Positions 1-13,106 are shown, counted from the stretch's first letter. The stretch is 64,000 nucleotides of DNA from Piscinibacter aquaticus (GCA_007994965.1 VOPW01000001.1:806001-870000), one strand, 5' to 3'. Made by a program: numbers and translations. Notes: generated from the sequence alone by a model not told the origin.

Positions 1-819
1 CGGCGGCGCAGGCGCAGTGGCCCGGCCCGTCGCAACCGGTTCGAGTTGCGCCCGAGCGCGATTACGGCCCGTTCGTCTTCCAGCGCGACGACGGCGCCAT
101 CGACGGGCTGTCGATCGAGATGCTGAGGCTGCTCCAGCAGCGCATCGGCCTGACGCTGCAGATGCTGCCCGCGCGCCCGCTCAACGATCAGCTGCAGGCG
201 CTGCGGCAGCGTGACGCCGACCTGGTGTCGTCACTGCGTGCCACGCCGGAACGCGGCGCATACGCCCTGTTCACGCTGCCCTACGTGTCGGTGCCGGCCG
301 TGCTGGTGATGCGCACCGGCGAGGCCGAGCGCAGCCTGGCCGCCATGTCCGGGGAGGCCATCGCCGTGGGCCAGGGCTTTGCGGTGGAGCCGGTGATGCG
401 CCAGCGCTACCCGCGCGTGCCTGGCAGGGCGTGAGCGACGATGCCGTGGCGCTGCGTGGCCTCGCGCAGCGCCGCTATGCAGCCGCGGTGGTGGATGCGG
501 CCAGCTTTGCCCACGTCAGCCGCGTACAGCGGCTGGAGGGGCTGGAGGTCGTCGGGCCGGTGGACTTCAGTACACGCTGTCCTTCGCCGTGCGCAGCGAC
601 TGGCCCGAACTGCGCGATGCACTCGACGCCGCGATCCGCGCGCTGCCGCGCGAGCAGCGCCGGGCGGTGCTGCGCCAGTGGCTGGCCGAGCCCCGGGTGC
701 CGCGGCGCACGCCGTGGGCCACCGCCGTCGGCTGGACGCTGCTGGCCACTGGCGTGCTGGTGGCTGGCGTTGCGGCAGCACGTGGCCTGTGGCGCCGCCG
801 TCCGGAGCCGGGCCGATGA
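1..819 (+). CDS. Periplasmic substrate-binding protein (SBP_bac_3-like) with C-terminal membrane anchor, 5' end outside window
   Basis: The reading frame enters at base 3 and shows the pattern of the family-3 solute-binding fold: VRVAPERDYGPF, then IDGLSIEMLRLLQQRIGL, then a hinge segment around LVSSLRATPERG. Near the end (about 720-785) a single hydrophobic segment (WTLLATGVLVAGVAA) would anchor the domain to the inner membrane, followed by a short Arg-rich tail. Frame breaks near 414 (CCCTGG read as CCTGG) and 572 interrupt the frame. The stop codon overlaps the next gene's start (ATGA), so the protein is probably translationally coupled to the sensor kinase and may be its input module. The ligand cannot be told from the sequence. 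Confidence 0.75.
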
Positions 820-2441
820 CGCCGCGGCCGCCGCCCCATGCGCTGAAGGAAGCGCTGCTGCTCGCGCTGCTCTATGCCGCGGCGGCCGCCCTGTCGATCG
901 CCCTGTCACGCCAGCCCGGCTCGGTGGCCAACCTGTGGTTCGCCAATGCGGTGGGCGTCGGATTCCTCGCCACCGCCTCGCGCCGCCGCTGGCCGGGCCT
1001 GATGCTGGCCGTCATCGCCGGCAACCTGCTGGCCAATCTGCTGCAGGGTTTGCCGCCGAGCCTGGCGCTGGCCTTCCTGCCGGCCAACGGCGCCGAGATG
1101 CTGCTGGCGGCCTGGGCGTTGCGCAAGGTGGGCTTCGGGCGCAGCGGCCTGCGCACGCCCGGCGCGATGCTGCAGCTGCTGGCCATCGGTGCGATCGGTG
1201 CACAGCTGGTCGGCGCCACGCTCGGCGCGGCCACGCTGCGTTCGCTCGGCGCCGGCGATTTCTGGTCGATGTGGCAGCGCTGGATGGAAGGCTCGACGAT
1301 CGGCTCGATCTCCCTGCTGGCGCTGGTGATCTGCCTGCGGCGGGACGACCCGGCGCTGATCCGCCGCGACCTGCTCGACTGGCGCGCGCTCGCGCTCGGC
1401 GCCGCGGCCGCCGGCGTCACGCTGCTGAGCCGGCGCACGTGCCGTTTCCGTTCGTCTACATCGCGATCCCGCTTCTCTTTGCCGCCATCGTGCTGGAGCT
1501 GAGTGCGGCCCTGGCGCTGGTGCTGCTGGTCTCGCTGGTCATCGCGGCGAGCACGGCGGTGGGCGTCTTCGTGCCGCCGCCCTTCGTGGCGCAATGGCAG
1601 GAGCTGTTCGTCTACACCGCCTATGCCGCGGCGCTGATCCCGGCCCAACTGCTGGCCGCGACGATGGCCGACCGGCGCGACAGCCACGAGCGGCTGGCCG
1701 CTGCCAGCGCCGAGCTGCAGCGCGCCAATGAGGGCCTCGAGCAGTTCGTGCGCATCGCCTCGCACGACCTGCGCGAACCGCTCAATACCATCGTGCAGTT
1801 CACCGGCCTGATCGAGAGCGACCACGGTGCGCAGTTGCCACCCGAGGCGCGCGCACCGGCTGGGCCTGGTCGGACGGGCCGGCACGCGCATGCGGCGGCT
1901 GCTCGACGACATGCTGCACTACGTGCGCGTGCAGCGCAGCGGTACCGATGCTGGCCATGCGGTCGAGCTCGACCGCGTGATGCAGGAGGTGCTGCAGTCG
2001 CTGGCCGGCCGCATCCGCGACAGCGGCGCGCTGGTGGCGGTCGACAACCTGCCGGTGGTGCGCGGCCACGAGAGCCTGCTCGCGCTGGCGCTGCAGAACC
2101 TGCTGTCGAATGCGCTGAAATTCGTGGCGCCGGGCCAGCGGCCCGAGGTGCATGTGCGCGCTCTCATCGAGGGCGATACCGCCGTGGTCAGCGTCACCGA
2201 CAACGGCATCGGCGTGGCCGCGGAAGACCTGCCGCGCCTGTTCCAGCCGTTCCAGCGCCTGCACCTGCGCAAGCACTACGAGGGCAGTGGCCTCGGGCTC
2301 GCGCTGGTCAAGCAGATCGCCGGCGCGCACGGTGGCGACGTGCAGATGCAGTCCGAGCCCGGCGTGGGCACGCGCGTCAGCCTGCGCCTCCCGCTCGAAT
2401 CGGCCGCGGCGCGCACGCCGCCGGCACCGACCCGGCTCTGA
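816..2441 (+). CDS. MASE1-type membrane histidine kinase
   Basis: About 540 residues after repair. The first 290 residues are strongly hydrophobic with many helices and a MASE1-like pattern ([13 protein letters not shown]). A coiled segment follows, then HisKA with H-box [12 protein letters not shown] near 1755-1790, an N-box ([13 protein letters not shown]) and G-boxes ([20 protein letters not shown]). It should autophosphorylate on the H-box histidine and pass phosphate to an unlinked regulator; none lies next to it. Frame breaks occur at about 1431 (CCCGG shortened to CCGG) and 1843 (GCGCGC run, two bases). It is coupled by a 4-bp overlap to the substrate-binding protein upstream and converges on metG. 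Confidence 0.85.
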
Positions 2442-2444
2442 ACT

Positions 2445-4488
2445 TCAGCGCACGCGCAGGCCCGGCGTGGCGCCGGCCAGGGCTCGAGCACGTACAGGCC
2501 CGGATTCGCCTTCTCGTCGGCGTGGCTGGCGGCCAGCACCATGCCTTCGCTGATGCCGAACTTCATCTTGCGCGGCGCCGGGTTGGCCACCACCACGGTG
2601 AACTTGCCGACCAGGTCTTCCGGTTGGTAGGCCGACTTGATGCCGGAGAAGACGTTGCGCGTGCGGCCCTCGCCGACGTCCAGCGTCAGGCGCAGCAGCT
2701 TGTCGCTGCCGTCCACGTGCTCGCAGGCGACGATCTTCGCGATGCGCAGGTCGATCTTCGCGAAGTCGTCGATGGCGATGGCCGGCGCGATGTCCTCGCC
2801 GCCGGGCTTGGGCGCCTCGACCTTGGGCGGCTCGAAGAGCTTGTCGAGCAGCGCCGGATCGACACGCTGCATCAGGTGCTTGTACTCGCCGATCTGGTGG
2901 CCGCCGAGCGAGCGCGCCGCATCGGCGAAATTCATCGGCGCCACCTTCAGGAAGGCTTCCACCTGCACGGCCAGCGCCGGCAGCACCGGCTTGAGGTAGA
3001 TCGTCAGCACGCGGAAGGCCTCGATGCAGACGGTGCAGACGTCGTGCAGCACGGCGTCCTGCCCGGCCTGCTTGGCCAGTTCCCACGGCTTGTTGGCATC
3101 GACGTATTCGTTGACGCGGTCGGCCAGCAGCATGATCTCGCGCAGCGCCTTGCCGTACTCGCGCTCCTCGTACAGGCGCTCGACCTCGCCGCGGTGCGCG
3201 CGCAGGCCGTCGAGCAGCGTGCGGCCCTCGACACCGATGTCGGCGCTCAGATGCCCGCCGAAGCGCTTGGCGAGGAAGCCGGCCGCACGGCTGGCGATGT
3301 TGATGTACTTGCCGACCGGTCGCTGTTGACGCGGGCGACGAAGTCGTCGGGGTTGAAGTCGATGTCCTCGACCTTGGCGTTGAGCTTGGCGGCGATGTAG
3401 TAGCGCAGCCACTCGGCATTCATGCCGAGTTCCAGGTACTTCAGCGGCGAGATGCCGGTGCCGCGGCTCTTGCTCATCTTCTCGCCGCCGTTGACGGTGA
3501 TGAAGCCGTGCACGAACACCTTGTCCGGCGTCCTGCGGCCGCTGAAGTGCAGCATCGCCGGCCAGAACAGGGTGTGGAAGTAGGTGATGTCCTTGCCGAT
3601 GAAGTGGATCTGCTCGAGGGATGGATCGGCCATCAGCGTTTCATAGCTGCGGCCGGTCCTGTCGCAGTAGTTCTTCAGCGAGGCGAGGTAGCCCACCGGC
3701 GCATCGAGCCAGACGTAGAAGTACTTGTCTTCCGTGTCGGGAATGCGGATGCCGAAGTAGGGCGCGTCGCGGCTGATGTCCCAGTCGGCCAGGCCGACGC
3801 GGCCTTCGTCGTCGGTGGCGAACCACTCGCGGATCTTGTTCAGCACCTCGGGCTGCAGCCGGCCGGGCGTCTGCGTCCAGTCCTGCAGGAACTCGAGGCA
3901 GCGCTGCGAGGAGAGCTGGAAGAAGTGGTGCTCGCTGCTTTTCATCACCGGCGTCGCGCCGGTGAGCGTCGAGTAAGGGTTCTTCAGCTCGGTGGGCGAA
4001 TAGACCGCACCGCAGACCTCGCAGCTGTCGCCGTACTGGTCCTTCGCGCCGCACTTCGGGCACTCGCCCTTGATGTAGCGGTCGGGCAGGAACATGCCCT
4101 TGACCGGGTCATAGAACTGCTCGATCGAGCGGATCGCGATCAGGCCCTGCTTGCGCAGCGCGCGGTAGATGTCCTGCGCGAAGGCGTGGTTCTCCGGGCC
4201 GTCGGTCGAGTGCCAGTTGTCGAAGCCGATGTGGAAGCCGTCGAGGTACTGCTTCCGGCCGGCGGCGATCTCGGCGACGAACTGCTGCGGCGTCTTGCCC
4301 GCCTTCTCGGCGGCGATCATGATCGGCGCGCCATGGGCGTCGTCGGCGCAGACGAAGTGCACCTCGTGGCCCGCCATGCGCTGGTAGCGCACCCAGATGT
4401 CGGCCTGGATGTACTCCATCATGTGCCCGACGTGGAACGGCGCGTTGGCGTAGGGCAGGGCGGTGGTGACGAAGAGCTTGCGGGTCAT
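2445..4488 (-). CDS. metG: Methionyl-tRNA synthetase
   Basis: Class I synthetase charging tRNA-Met in the cytosol. The HIGH-type motif (PFHVGH) lies in the first 20 residues, a four-cysteine zinc knuckle (CPKCG...CEVCG) near residue 145, and KMSKS ([12 protein letters not shown]) near residue 335. The C-terminal domain is the EMAP/OB tRNA-binding module ([21 protein letters not shown]). The length of about 680 residues is normal for the dimeric form. Two single-base losses break it: near 3318 (SDLVGKY, CCTGG to CCGG) and near 2483 (PWPGAT, CCGGG to CCGG). An essential gene cannot be a real pseudogene here, which supports sequence error. It converges with the kinase upstream. Confidence 0.95.
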
Positions 4489-4546
4489 CCGCCCATTCTA
4501 GAAGCGCTAGACTGCCGGCCCCGTCCCGTCATCCCTGACCGTCTTC

Positions 4547-5636
4547 ATGGCCGCCACCGAATCCGCCCTGCTCGATGCCCTGAAGGGCGTGACCGACCCG
4601 AACACCGGGAAAGACTTCGTCTCGACGAAGCAGCTGAAGAACCTCAAGGTCGAGGGCGGCGACGTCTCCTTCGACGTCGAGCTCGGCTACCCGGCCAAGA
4701 GCCAGATCCCGGCGCTGCGCAAGGCGCTGATCGCCGCGGCGCGCTCGGTGGGCGGCGTGGAGAACGTCAGCGCCAACATCACCAGCAAGATCATCGCCCA
4801 CGCGGTGCAGCGCGGCGTGCAGCTGCTGCCCAACGTCAAGAACATCGTTGCCGTCGCGTCCGGCAAGGGCGGCGTCGGCAAGAGCACCACCGCCGTCAAC
4901 TGGCGCTGGCGCTGGCGGCCGAAGGCGCCACGGTGGGCATCCTCGATGCCGACATCTACGGCCCCAGCCAGCCGATGATGATGGGCATCGAAGGCCGCCC
5001 CGAGAGCGCCGACGGCAAGACGATGGAGCCGCTGGAGAACTACGGCGTGCAGGTGATCTCGATCGGCTTCCTGATCGAGCCCGACAACCCGATGATCTGG
5101 CGCGGCCCGATGGCCACGCAGGCGCTCGAGCAGCTGCTGCGCCAGACCAACTGGAGCAACCTCGACTACCTGATCGTCGACATGCCGCCGGGCACCGGCG
5201 ACATCCAGCTGACGCTCAGCCAGCGCGTGCCGCTGACCGGCGCGGTGATCGTCACCACGCCGCAGGACATCGCGCTGCTCGACGCCCGCAAGGGCATCAA
5301 GATGTTCGAGAAGGTGGGCGTGCCCATCCTCGGCATCGTCGAGAACATGGCCGTGCACGTGTGCGAGAAGTGCGGCCACGTGGAGCACATCTTCGGCGAG
5401 GAAGGCGGCAAGCGCATGGCCGCCGAGTACCAGATGGACTACCTCGGCGCGCTGCCGCTGAACCTGTCGATCCGCGTGCAGGCCGATGCCGGCCGGCCGA
5501 CGGTGGTCAGCGACCCCGATGGCGAGATCGCCGGCCTCTACAAGGGCGTGGCGCGCCGGTGGCGGTGAAGATCGCCCAGCGCGCGAAGGACTTCAGCGCG
5601 AAGTTCCCCAGCATCACGATCTCGAAGAACACCTGA
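4547..5636 (+). CDS. apbC: Mrp/ApbC-type Fe-S carrier ATPase
   Basis: A P-loop ATPase of the Mrp/NBP35 family that carries Fe-S clusters to target proteins. An N-terminal MIP18/DUF59 domain (residues 1-90) is followed by the deviant Walker A ASGKGGVGKST and the switch region VDMPPGTGDIQL. The paired cysteines CEKCG, which bind the bridging cluster, lie near residue 270. Length is about 363 residues, usual for the family. A missing C near 4903 (VNLALALAAEG expected) and a missing G near 5560 (CCGGGTGG expected) break the frame. It diverges from metG across a 58-bp gap. Confidence 0.93.
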
Positions 5637-5658
5637 GGCGAAAGCAGCCGCGCCTCAG
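5633..5658. terminator. Hairpin between convergent apbC and sensor kinase genes
   Basis: An 8-bp perfect stem (CTGAGGCG with CGCCTCAG) with a 10-base loop spans the stop codons of both converging genes. No T-run is evident on either strand, so it is at best a weak bidirectional terminator. Confidence 0.4.
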
Positions 5659-7632
5659 CGCGGCCTGCCGTCCAGCCGCAGCACCACGGTGAAGGCCGCG
5701 CCGCCTTCGGGGCGCTGCGCGGCGCGGATGTCGCCGCCGTAGCGCTCGACGATGCTGCGGCTGATCCACAGCCCGAGGCCGGTGCCGTCCTTCTTGTGCG
5801 TGACGAAGGGCTGGAACAGCTCGGCGAGGATCTCCGGCGGCAGCCCGGCGCCGGTGTCCATCACGTCGATCTCCACCGTGTCGTCGCCGCCGTCGCGCGT
5901 GGCCAGCGTCAGCGTGCCGCCCTCGGGCATCGCGTGGACGGCATTGACCAGCAGGTTGACGATCACCTGCTGCAGCTCGTTGCGGTTCAGCGCCGGCTGC
6001 CGCGTGGCGCGGTAGTCGCGCACCAGCGCGATGTGCGTGCGCGACAGCAGGTGCGCCACCAGCACGAGGCATCCCTCCAGCACCTCGCGGGTGTCGACGC
6101 TGTCGACGTAGCCGGCGAATTCGTTCGGCCGCGCGAACTGCAGCAGCTGCGTCACGATCAGGCGCATGCGCTCGACCTGCTCGTCGACCAGGCGCAGCTC
6201 GCCCTGCACGCGCTGCGCGTCCTCGCCGAGCAGCTCGCGGGCGAGGTCGAGGTTGCCCTGGATCACCGCGATCGGGTTGTTCACCTCGTGGGCGATGCTG
6301 GCGGTGAGCTGGCCCACCGCGGCCAGCTTCTCGCTGCGCACGAGTTGCTGCTGCGCCGAGCGCAGCTCGCGCGTGCGCTCGGCGACCTTGGCGTCGAGCT
6401 CGGCATTCCATCGCTCCAGCGCCCGTGTCTTGTCGGCGATGGTGTCGAGCAGGTGGTCGAGGTGTCCGGCGAGCTGGCCGATCTCGTCGTTGCTGCGCAC
6501 GTGGCCGACGCGGGCCTCCATCTCGCCGCCTTCGACGCGCTGCATCGTCTGCGCCATCTGCTCGATCGGCCGGAAGATGCCGCGCGCGCCGCGCAGCGAC
6601 ACCATGGCCGCCGCAATCATCACGGCGAAGAAGGCCGCGCCGATGGCCGCGAGCGCGCCCCATTTCAGCCCGGTGAAGGGCTGCTCGAGAAAGCCGACGT
6701 AGAGCATGCCCACGCGCTTGCCGCCGCCGTCGACCAGCGGCTGGTAGCCCGACACATACCAGTCGCTGACGACGAAGGCGCGGTCCAGCCAGTGCTGCCC
6801 TCGCCGAGCACGGCGTCGCGCACCGTCTGCGAGACGCGCGTGCCGATCGCGCGGTTGGAGGGGTCGGCGCCGAACAGGCGCACGTTGGTGCTGATGCGCA
6901 CGTCGTCGAGGAACAGCGTGGCCGTGCCCTGGCTGCCGAAGGGCAGCGAGCCCTGCGGATAGACGATCTCGTTGATGTGGTCGATGAAGCCGAGGTTGCG
7001 GTTCAGCAGTACCCCGGCCTGCACGTGGCCGAGGCGGCGCCCGTCCGGCGTGACCACCGGCGCGCTGGCCAGCACGACCATCGCGCGGTCTTCCTCGGTG
7101 CGCTCGGTGGGCGCGGCATTGCGCGTGGGCACCAGCGGCACGCCGACGCGCGGCAGCAGGGCCGGCGCCAGCAGGCTCAGCGCACCCGGGTCGAGGACCT
7201 CCACCGTGCCATGCCGGGACGTGGCCGTGCCGGCGCGCCGGGCCGGCGAGCCGCGCCTCGGCCGCGGCGTAGTCGGTGGCGACCGGGCTGCCGTCGTCGC
7301 GGCGCAGGTTGATGAAGTCCAGCCCCTCGCGGGCCTTGTAGCGCTGCAGCAGCGGCACGGTCACCGGCCGGCTCCCGGCCCAGCGCGAGCTGCAGCGCAT
7401 GCGATTCGGCCACGGTGGCGGCGCTGCCGCCCACCTCGACGAGCACGCGCTCGAAATAACCGTTGGCCACCGCGAGGTCGGCCTGCACCTTGGTGATCAG
7501 CAGGCGATCGAAGGCGAGGCTCGCCCAGGTGAGCAGGATCACGCCGAGCAGCGGCAGCACCACCGCCAGCGGCACCAGCACCATCGCCAGCAGCTTGCCG
7601 CGGATGGGCAGTTCCCGGAAACGGCGCAGCAT
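5655..7632 (-). CDS. Membrane sensor histidine kinase with periplasmic sensor domain and HAMP
   Basis: The N terminus has one transmembrane helix (residues 12-36) and then a periplasmic region of about 270 residues that looks like a double-Cache sensor. A second helix, a HAMP segment (IFRPIEQMAQTMQRVEGGE), HisKA (SIAHEVNNPIAVIQGN), N-box (VIVNLLVNAVHAMPEGG) and ATPase G-boxes (DTGAGLPPEI, GTGLGLWIS) follow. Frame breaks lie near 6797 (CCTGG to CTGG), 7235 and 7375. It starts 12 bases after the NtrC-like regulator, behind a purine-rich GAGAGG ribosome site. The pair sits at the end of the minus-strand formate dehydrogenase accessory genes and probably regulates them; that role is inferred from position. 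Confidence 0.87.
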
Positions 7633-7646
7633 GAACGATGGACCTC

Positions 7647-9043
<1,397 letters not shown>

Positions 9044-9047
9044 GCCG

Positions 9048-9670
9048 TCAGCCCGCGTGAAGCTGCCGCTGCTGGAGACGGTGGAGTTCTTCCGGCGTGT
9101 TGGCGTCGAAGAAGGCACCGGCATCGTCGAACTCGACGATGACGCGGCGATGGCGCTCGCTCCAGCGCTCGATCTCGCGCTCGCCGGCCTGCAGCGCGGC
9201 CATCAGGTCTTCCATCAGCATCGCGCGCAGCAGGCAGAACTCCGGCTGGAGCCGAACCTTGCCTTGCTCGCGCGTGGCGGCCATCGCGATGTCGGCGTCG
9301 TTCTCGGCCACCGCGCGGGCCAGCCGTTCGGCCGGGTTCTCCGGGAAGCTGGGCGCATCGCAGGGCACGGCCAGCAGCCACGGCGTCTCGCAGCGCTCCA
9401 GGCCGGTCAGCATGCCGGCCAGCGGCCCGGCGAAGTCGGGCACCGAGTCCAGCCAGACGTCCACGCCCATCGCCTCGTAGGCCGCCAGGTTGCGGTTGAC
9501 GGCGACCATCACCGTTCCCACCTGCTGCTGAAGGCGCAACACGCCGTGCAGCGCCAGCGGCATGCCGTGGTGGTTCTGCAGCCCTTGTCGCCGCCGCCCA
9601 TGCGCGTGCCGCGCCCGCCGGACAGCACGACGCCGGTGATCTCTTCCGGCGCAATCGCAGGCGTCGGCAT
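9048..9670 (-). CDS. mobA: MobA-like nucleotidyltransferase (molybdenum cofactor)
   Basis: The N-terminal GVVLSGGRGTRMGGGDKG is the NTP-binding signature of MobA/MocA-type transferases, and PCDAPSF carries the metal-binding aspartate. About 207 residues. MobA adds GMP to molybdopterin to make the bis-MGD cofactor used by formate dehydrogenases, which fits the neighbours. One C is missing near 9577 (GLQNHHG expected). Its ATG overlaps the stop codon of the chaperone gene upstream (TGATG), so translation is coupled. It could be a paralogue dedicated to this enzyme rather than the housekeeping copy. Confidence 0.85.
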
Positions 9671-10307
9671 CAGGCCTCCAGCAGGTCGAAGCCCTGCGTC
9701 TCGACCTCGACGAAGGCGCGCGTGAATGCGGCCACCGCGGCCCACAGCCGCGCGCGCGCGGATGCGCCTGCACCGCGTCGCACAGGCGAGCCAGCCACGG
9801 CTGCACATGGCCGCGGAAGAAGCGGCGCTGCTGCTCGAGGTTGCAGGTGCCGGCATCGTCGCCGGCGATCAGGTAGCGCATCACCTCGAAGACGTAGGAG
9901 ACGTGGTCCTCGGTCTCCATGCGCGCCTCGTCGCGGCCCAGGCCCAGCGCGGCGGTCGGTGCGCAGCTGCGCGAGCGAGCGGTCGTTCAGCGTGCCGCTG
10001 AGGTAGTACGAACCGAACAGGAAGACCTCGGGCTTGCCCACGCTCTGGAACAGCGCGTCGAACTCCTCGGCGGCGGCCGCGGGCGTGGTGGCACGCATCG
10101 CGCCGACCAGCTCCTGCCACGGCGCTTCCAGGTGGCCGCCGGCCTCGGGCGCCTCGGTCACGGCCACGCTGAACTGCGACAGCAGCGCCTCGTCGGGCGG
10201 CGCCAGCCACAGCCGCGCGAGCAGTCCGTAGAGTTCGGCGCGGGCGGTTTCCTCGACGTCGCCGGGGTCGGCCGGTGGATCGCGTCGGTGGGGGTGTCTT
10301 GGCTCAT
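9670..10307 (-). CDS. TorD/DmsD-family molybdoenzyme maturation chaperone
   Basis: About 212 residues, all-helical in character, with ELYGLLARLWLAPPDEALL near the start and HVSYVFEVMRYLIAGDD in the middle, typical of TorD-family chaperones. These bind the Tat leader or apo-form of molybdenum enzymes until the cofactor is loaded. Breaks near 10283, 9953 and 9757 (GCGC run) disturb the frame. The start is the ATG of MSQDTPTD, 20 bases after the polyferredoxin gene. Position between mobA and the formate dehydrogenase ferredoxin supports a role in FdhA maturation. Confidence 0.8.
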
Positions 10308-10326
10308 GGTGTTCGCTCCGGCCGCA

Positions 10327-12562
10327 TCAGAGGTCGGTGATGCGCACTTCGGCGGGGTTGGTGTGGATGTCGATCACCCGGCAGTCGCCGCACATGCGCA
10401 GCCGCTCGGCCGCAGCGCCCTGGAAGGCCGGGTGGGCGCCGAGGCGGCCGATCATCGCCTCCACCGCCTGCAGCGTTCCGAAGGGCTTGCTGCAGCGGAT
10501 GCAGCGGTATGGCTCGGCCTGCGCCAGCACGCGCGCGGTCTTGCGCGCGCGGCCGCCGTCGGCCAGCCACAGCCGCGGCTGCAGCGTGATCGCCTGCTCC
10601 GGGCAGGTGCCGGCGCACAGGCCGCACTGCACGCAGTTCTTCTCGATGAAGCGCAGCTGCGGCAGGTCGGGGTTGTCGGCCAGCGCCGACTCGGGGCAGG
10701 CGCCGACGCAGCTCAGGCACAGCGTGCACTTGGCCGTGTCGACCACGAGGCTGCCGAACGGCGCGCCGGCGGCCGGCAGCGTGATCTCGTCGCGGGCCTG
10801 CGGCGCCTGGGCGGCGAGGTGATCGATCGCCAGTTCCAGCGTGTCGCGCTTGCCGGCCTGCACCGCGAAGCCGGCAGCCGTCTTCACGCCCTGCGCCGGC
10901 GCGCTGCGCAGCGCGAAGTCGAGCGCCGCGAGGTCGCGCGCATCGCGGGCTTCGATCAGCGCGAGGTGCGTGCCGGCATAACCCAGGCCGGTGAGGATGG
11001 CACGGCCCACGGCCATCTGCTCGGCCAGCGCACGGCGGTATTCCGGCGCCTCTTCGCCGGTGACCAGCACCCAGACGGCTGGCGCCGTGCGCGATCGCTG
11101 CCAGCCACAGATCCAGGCCGATGCTGGCGGTGTGCCAGACGGGCACTGGCAGCACGCGGGCCGGCACGCCCTGGATGCCGCGGTCGGTGCGGGCGGCGCG
11201 GCCGAGGTCGTCGATCAGCCGCGCACCGGCGCCTTCGCTGTGCACCAGCAGCGCTGCGTCGCGGCCGCCGCCGCGGGCGTAGGTGCTCAGCATCGTGCGC
11301 AGCCGGCGGCCCTGCTCGGCCGGGCCGGGGTAGGCGAAGCTCATCGCGCCGCTCGGGCACACCGTGCTGCAGGCGCCGCAGCCCACGCACAGATAGGGCT
11401 CGACGATCACCCCGCCGCCGGTGGCCGCCGGCAGCGCCGGGTTGCTGCCGGGCACCGGCACCGGCTGCCGGCGCGGCTGCCCGCTGGTGCGGCCCTTGCG
11501 CGAGGCATCGCTGCGGATCGCGCGCGCCGAGCACACGTCGATGCAGGCGCTGCAGCCGACGCGCTCGTTGCGGCTGTGCGCGCACAGCTTCTCGTCGTAG
11601 CGGAAGAAGCGCGGCTTCTCGAACTCGCCGGACAGCTCACGCAACGCCAGCACCGCATCGACCAGCGCGCGCTCGTCGGCGCCCACGTGGCGGTAGCCCT
11701 GCGGCGGCTGGTGCATCGCGAAGGCCGGCGCCTCGCGCAGATCGAGCACCAGATCGAAGGCTTCGGTGATCAGCTCGGGCTCGCGGTTGAAGTCGATCGC
11801 GCCGGCGCTGTCGCACACCCGCACGCAATCGCGGTGCGACTTGCAGGCCGACAGGTCGACGCGGTAGTCGAAGCCGATCGCGCCCTCGGGGCAGGCGTCG
11901 ATGCAGGCATTGCAGCGCGTGCACAGGTCGAGGTCGATCGGCTGGTCGGCCTGCCACTCCACCTGGAACGCGCCGAGCCAGCCGGTGATGCGCTGCAGCC
12001 GGCCGTGGTGCACCGGCAGATCGTGCACCTGGGCGAGTGCGCCGCCCGGGCGGTCGAGCAGCAGCGCGACATCGAGCCGGTCACGCAGCATCGCGGCGGC
12101 GCGCGTGGCCGCATCCGCGCCGCCGATCACCGTGCAGCGCCCGGCGGAGCGGTAGGTGACGGTCGGCACCGGCTCGGGCGCGGGCAACTGCGCCGCGGCG
12201 ATCAGCGCGGCGAGCTTCGGCGCGGCCTGCGCCGCATCGCGCGACCAGCCGCCGGTCTCGCGCAGGTTGACGAAGCGGATCGGCCGCTCCTCGACGCTCG
12301 CCGCGCCTTCGGTCTGCTCGTTGAGCGAGAGGAACAGGCGCTGCTCCTGCGTGCAGGCGACCAGCAGTTCGTCGCCGCTGGCGCTGGTGTCGCGGGCGGC
12401 GCGCTGGAAGGCCGGCGCCTCGCGGCGGCACAGCAGCGTGTGGACGGTCTCGAGGCCGTCAGCGCTCGCCTGCGGGGTCGCCGCCAGCGTGCGAGCCACC
12501 CGGTTCACCAGCGCGGGCTCCAGCGGCATCGTCCGGTTGCAGTTGCAGATCAGGGTCTTCAT
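10327..12562 (-). CDS. Multi-cluster 4Fe-4S ferredoxin-type protein of formate dehydrogenase locus
   Basis: About 745 residues. It starts with a CxC motif (LICNCNRT). Cysteine clusters follow in order: CTRCNACIDACP (about residue 205), CKSHRDCVRVC, CSACIDVC (about 330), CVGCGACSTVCP (about 395), then CTLCLSCVGACP and CVQCGLCAGTCP in the C-terminal third, and a final MCGDC/CIRC pair. This is the large polyferredoxin commonly found beside betaproteobacterial formate dehydrogenases; its exact redox partner is not established by the sequence. One frame break near 11083 (SRVWVLVTGEE expected). It overlaps the DUF3306 frame at its start and precedes the chaperone by 19 bases. Confidence 0.85.
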
Positions 12563-13106
12563 CGTGGGTCCGGTCAGGTTCGGCCGAGGACTCGGCCGAG
12601 GATTCGGCCGTGGGGCTCGCGTGATCGATCGTGGTGGCGTGGGCGGCCTCGGGCTTGTCGTCGCCTTCGTCCTTGAACAGGCCCAGCAGCTGCGACTGCG
12701 CCGTGCCGCGCAGCATGCTCTGCGGAATCGGATCGGGCTTGCCGTAGTCGTCGATGTAGATGTCCAGGCCGTCCATCACGTTGTAGTGCGGGTCGCTGAA
12801 CAGCTTCTTCATCGCCGCATTGCGCACGCCCGGGTCGACGTCGCGGGCCACGAAACGGCCGAAGTCGGCGTCGGGCGTGAGTGCGGCGACGTCGTCCATG
12901 GTCGGCGGCGGCGATGGCTCTGCAGCGGGCGCTGCTGCCGGGGTGAGTGCCGCGGCAGGCGCAAGCGCCGGCGCCTCGCGCGGGGGCGCAACAACGGCCG
13001 CAGGCGGCAGCGGCGGCGGCGCGGGTCGATCCGGTTCGACGACGCCGCTGCGGGCTTGCGACTTGCGCCGCGCCCAGCGAGCGAGAAAGCCGCCACCCTC
13101 GTCCAT
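12459..13106 (-). CDS. DUF3306 protein
   Basis: Starts MDEGGGFLARWARRKSQAR, the DUF3306 N-terminal signature, followed by a Pro/Ala-rich linker (residues 25-70). The conserved block FGRFVARDVDPGVRNAAMKK and LFSDPHYNVMDGLDIYIDDY comes next, then an acidic tail. Members are found almost only beside formate dehydrogenase genes; the function is unknown. The in-frame stop overlaps the ferredoxin start by about 100 bp, which is long. A break near 12600 would end the protein at 12574 instead, so the last 30-40 residues are uncertain. First gene of the minus-strand accessory operon. Confidence 0.82.
   Translation of the reverse strand: MDEGGGFLARWARRKSQARSGVVEPDRPAPPPLPPAAVVAPPREAPALAPAAALTPAAAPAAEPSPPPTMDDVAALTPDADFGRFVARDVDPGVRNAAMKKLFSDPHYNVMDGLDIYIDDYGKPDPIPQSMLRGTAQSQLLGLFKDEGDDKPEAAHATTIDHASPTAESSAESSAEPDRTHDEDPDLQLQPDDAAGARAGEPGGSHAGGDPAGER

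Noticed and set aside
3508..4490. Long plus-strand frame over metG
   Set aside because: Antisense shadow of metG running into apbC; no domain and wrong codon positions.
10991..12676. Plus-strand frame of about 560 codons over the polyferredoxin gene
   Set aside because: Antisense shadow rich in Arg/Ala/His; the minus strand carries clear ferredoxin motifs.
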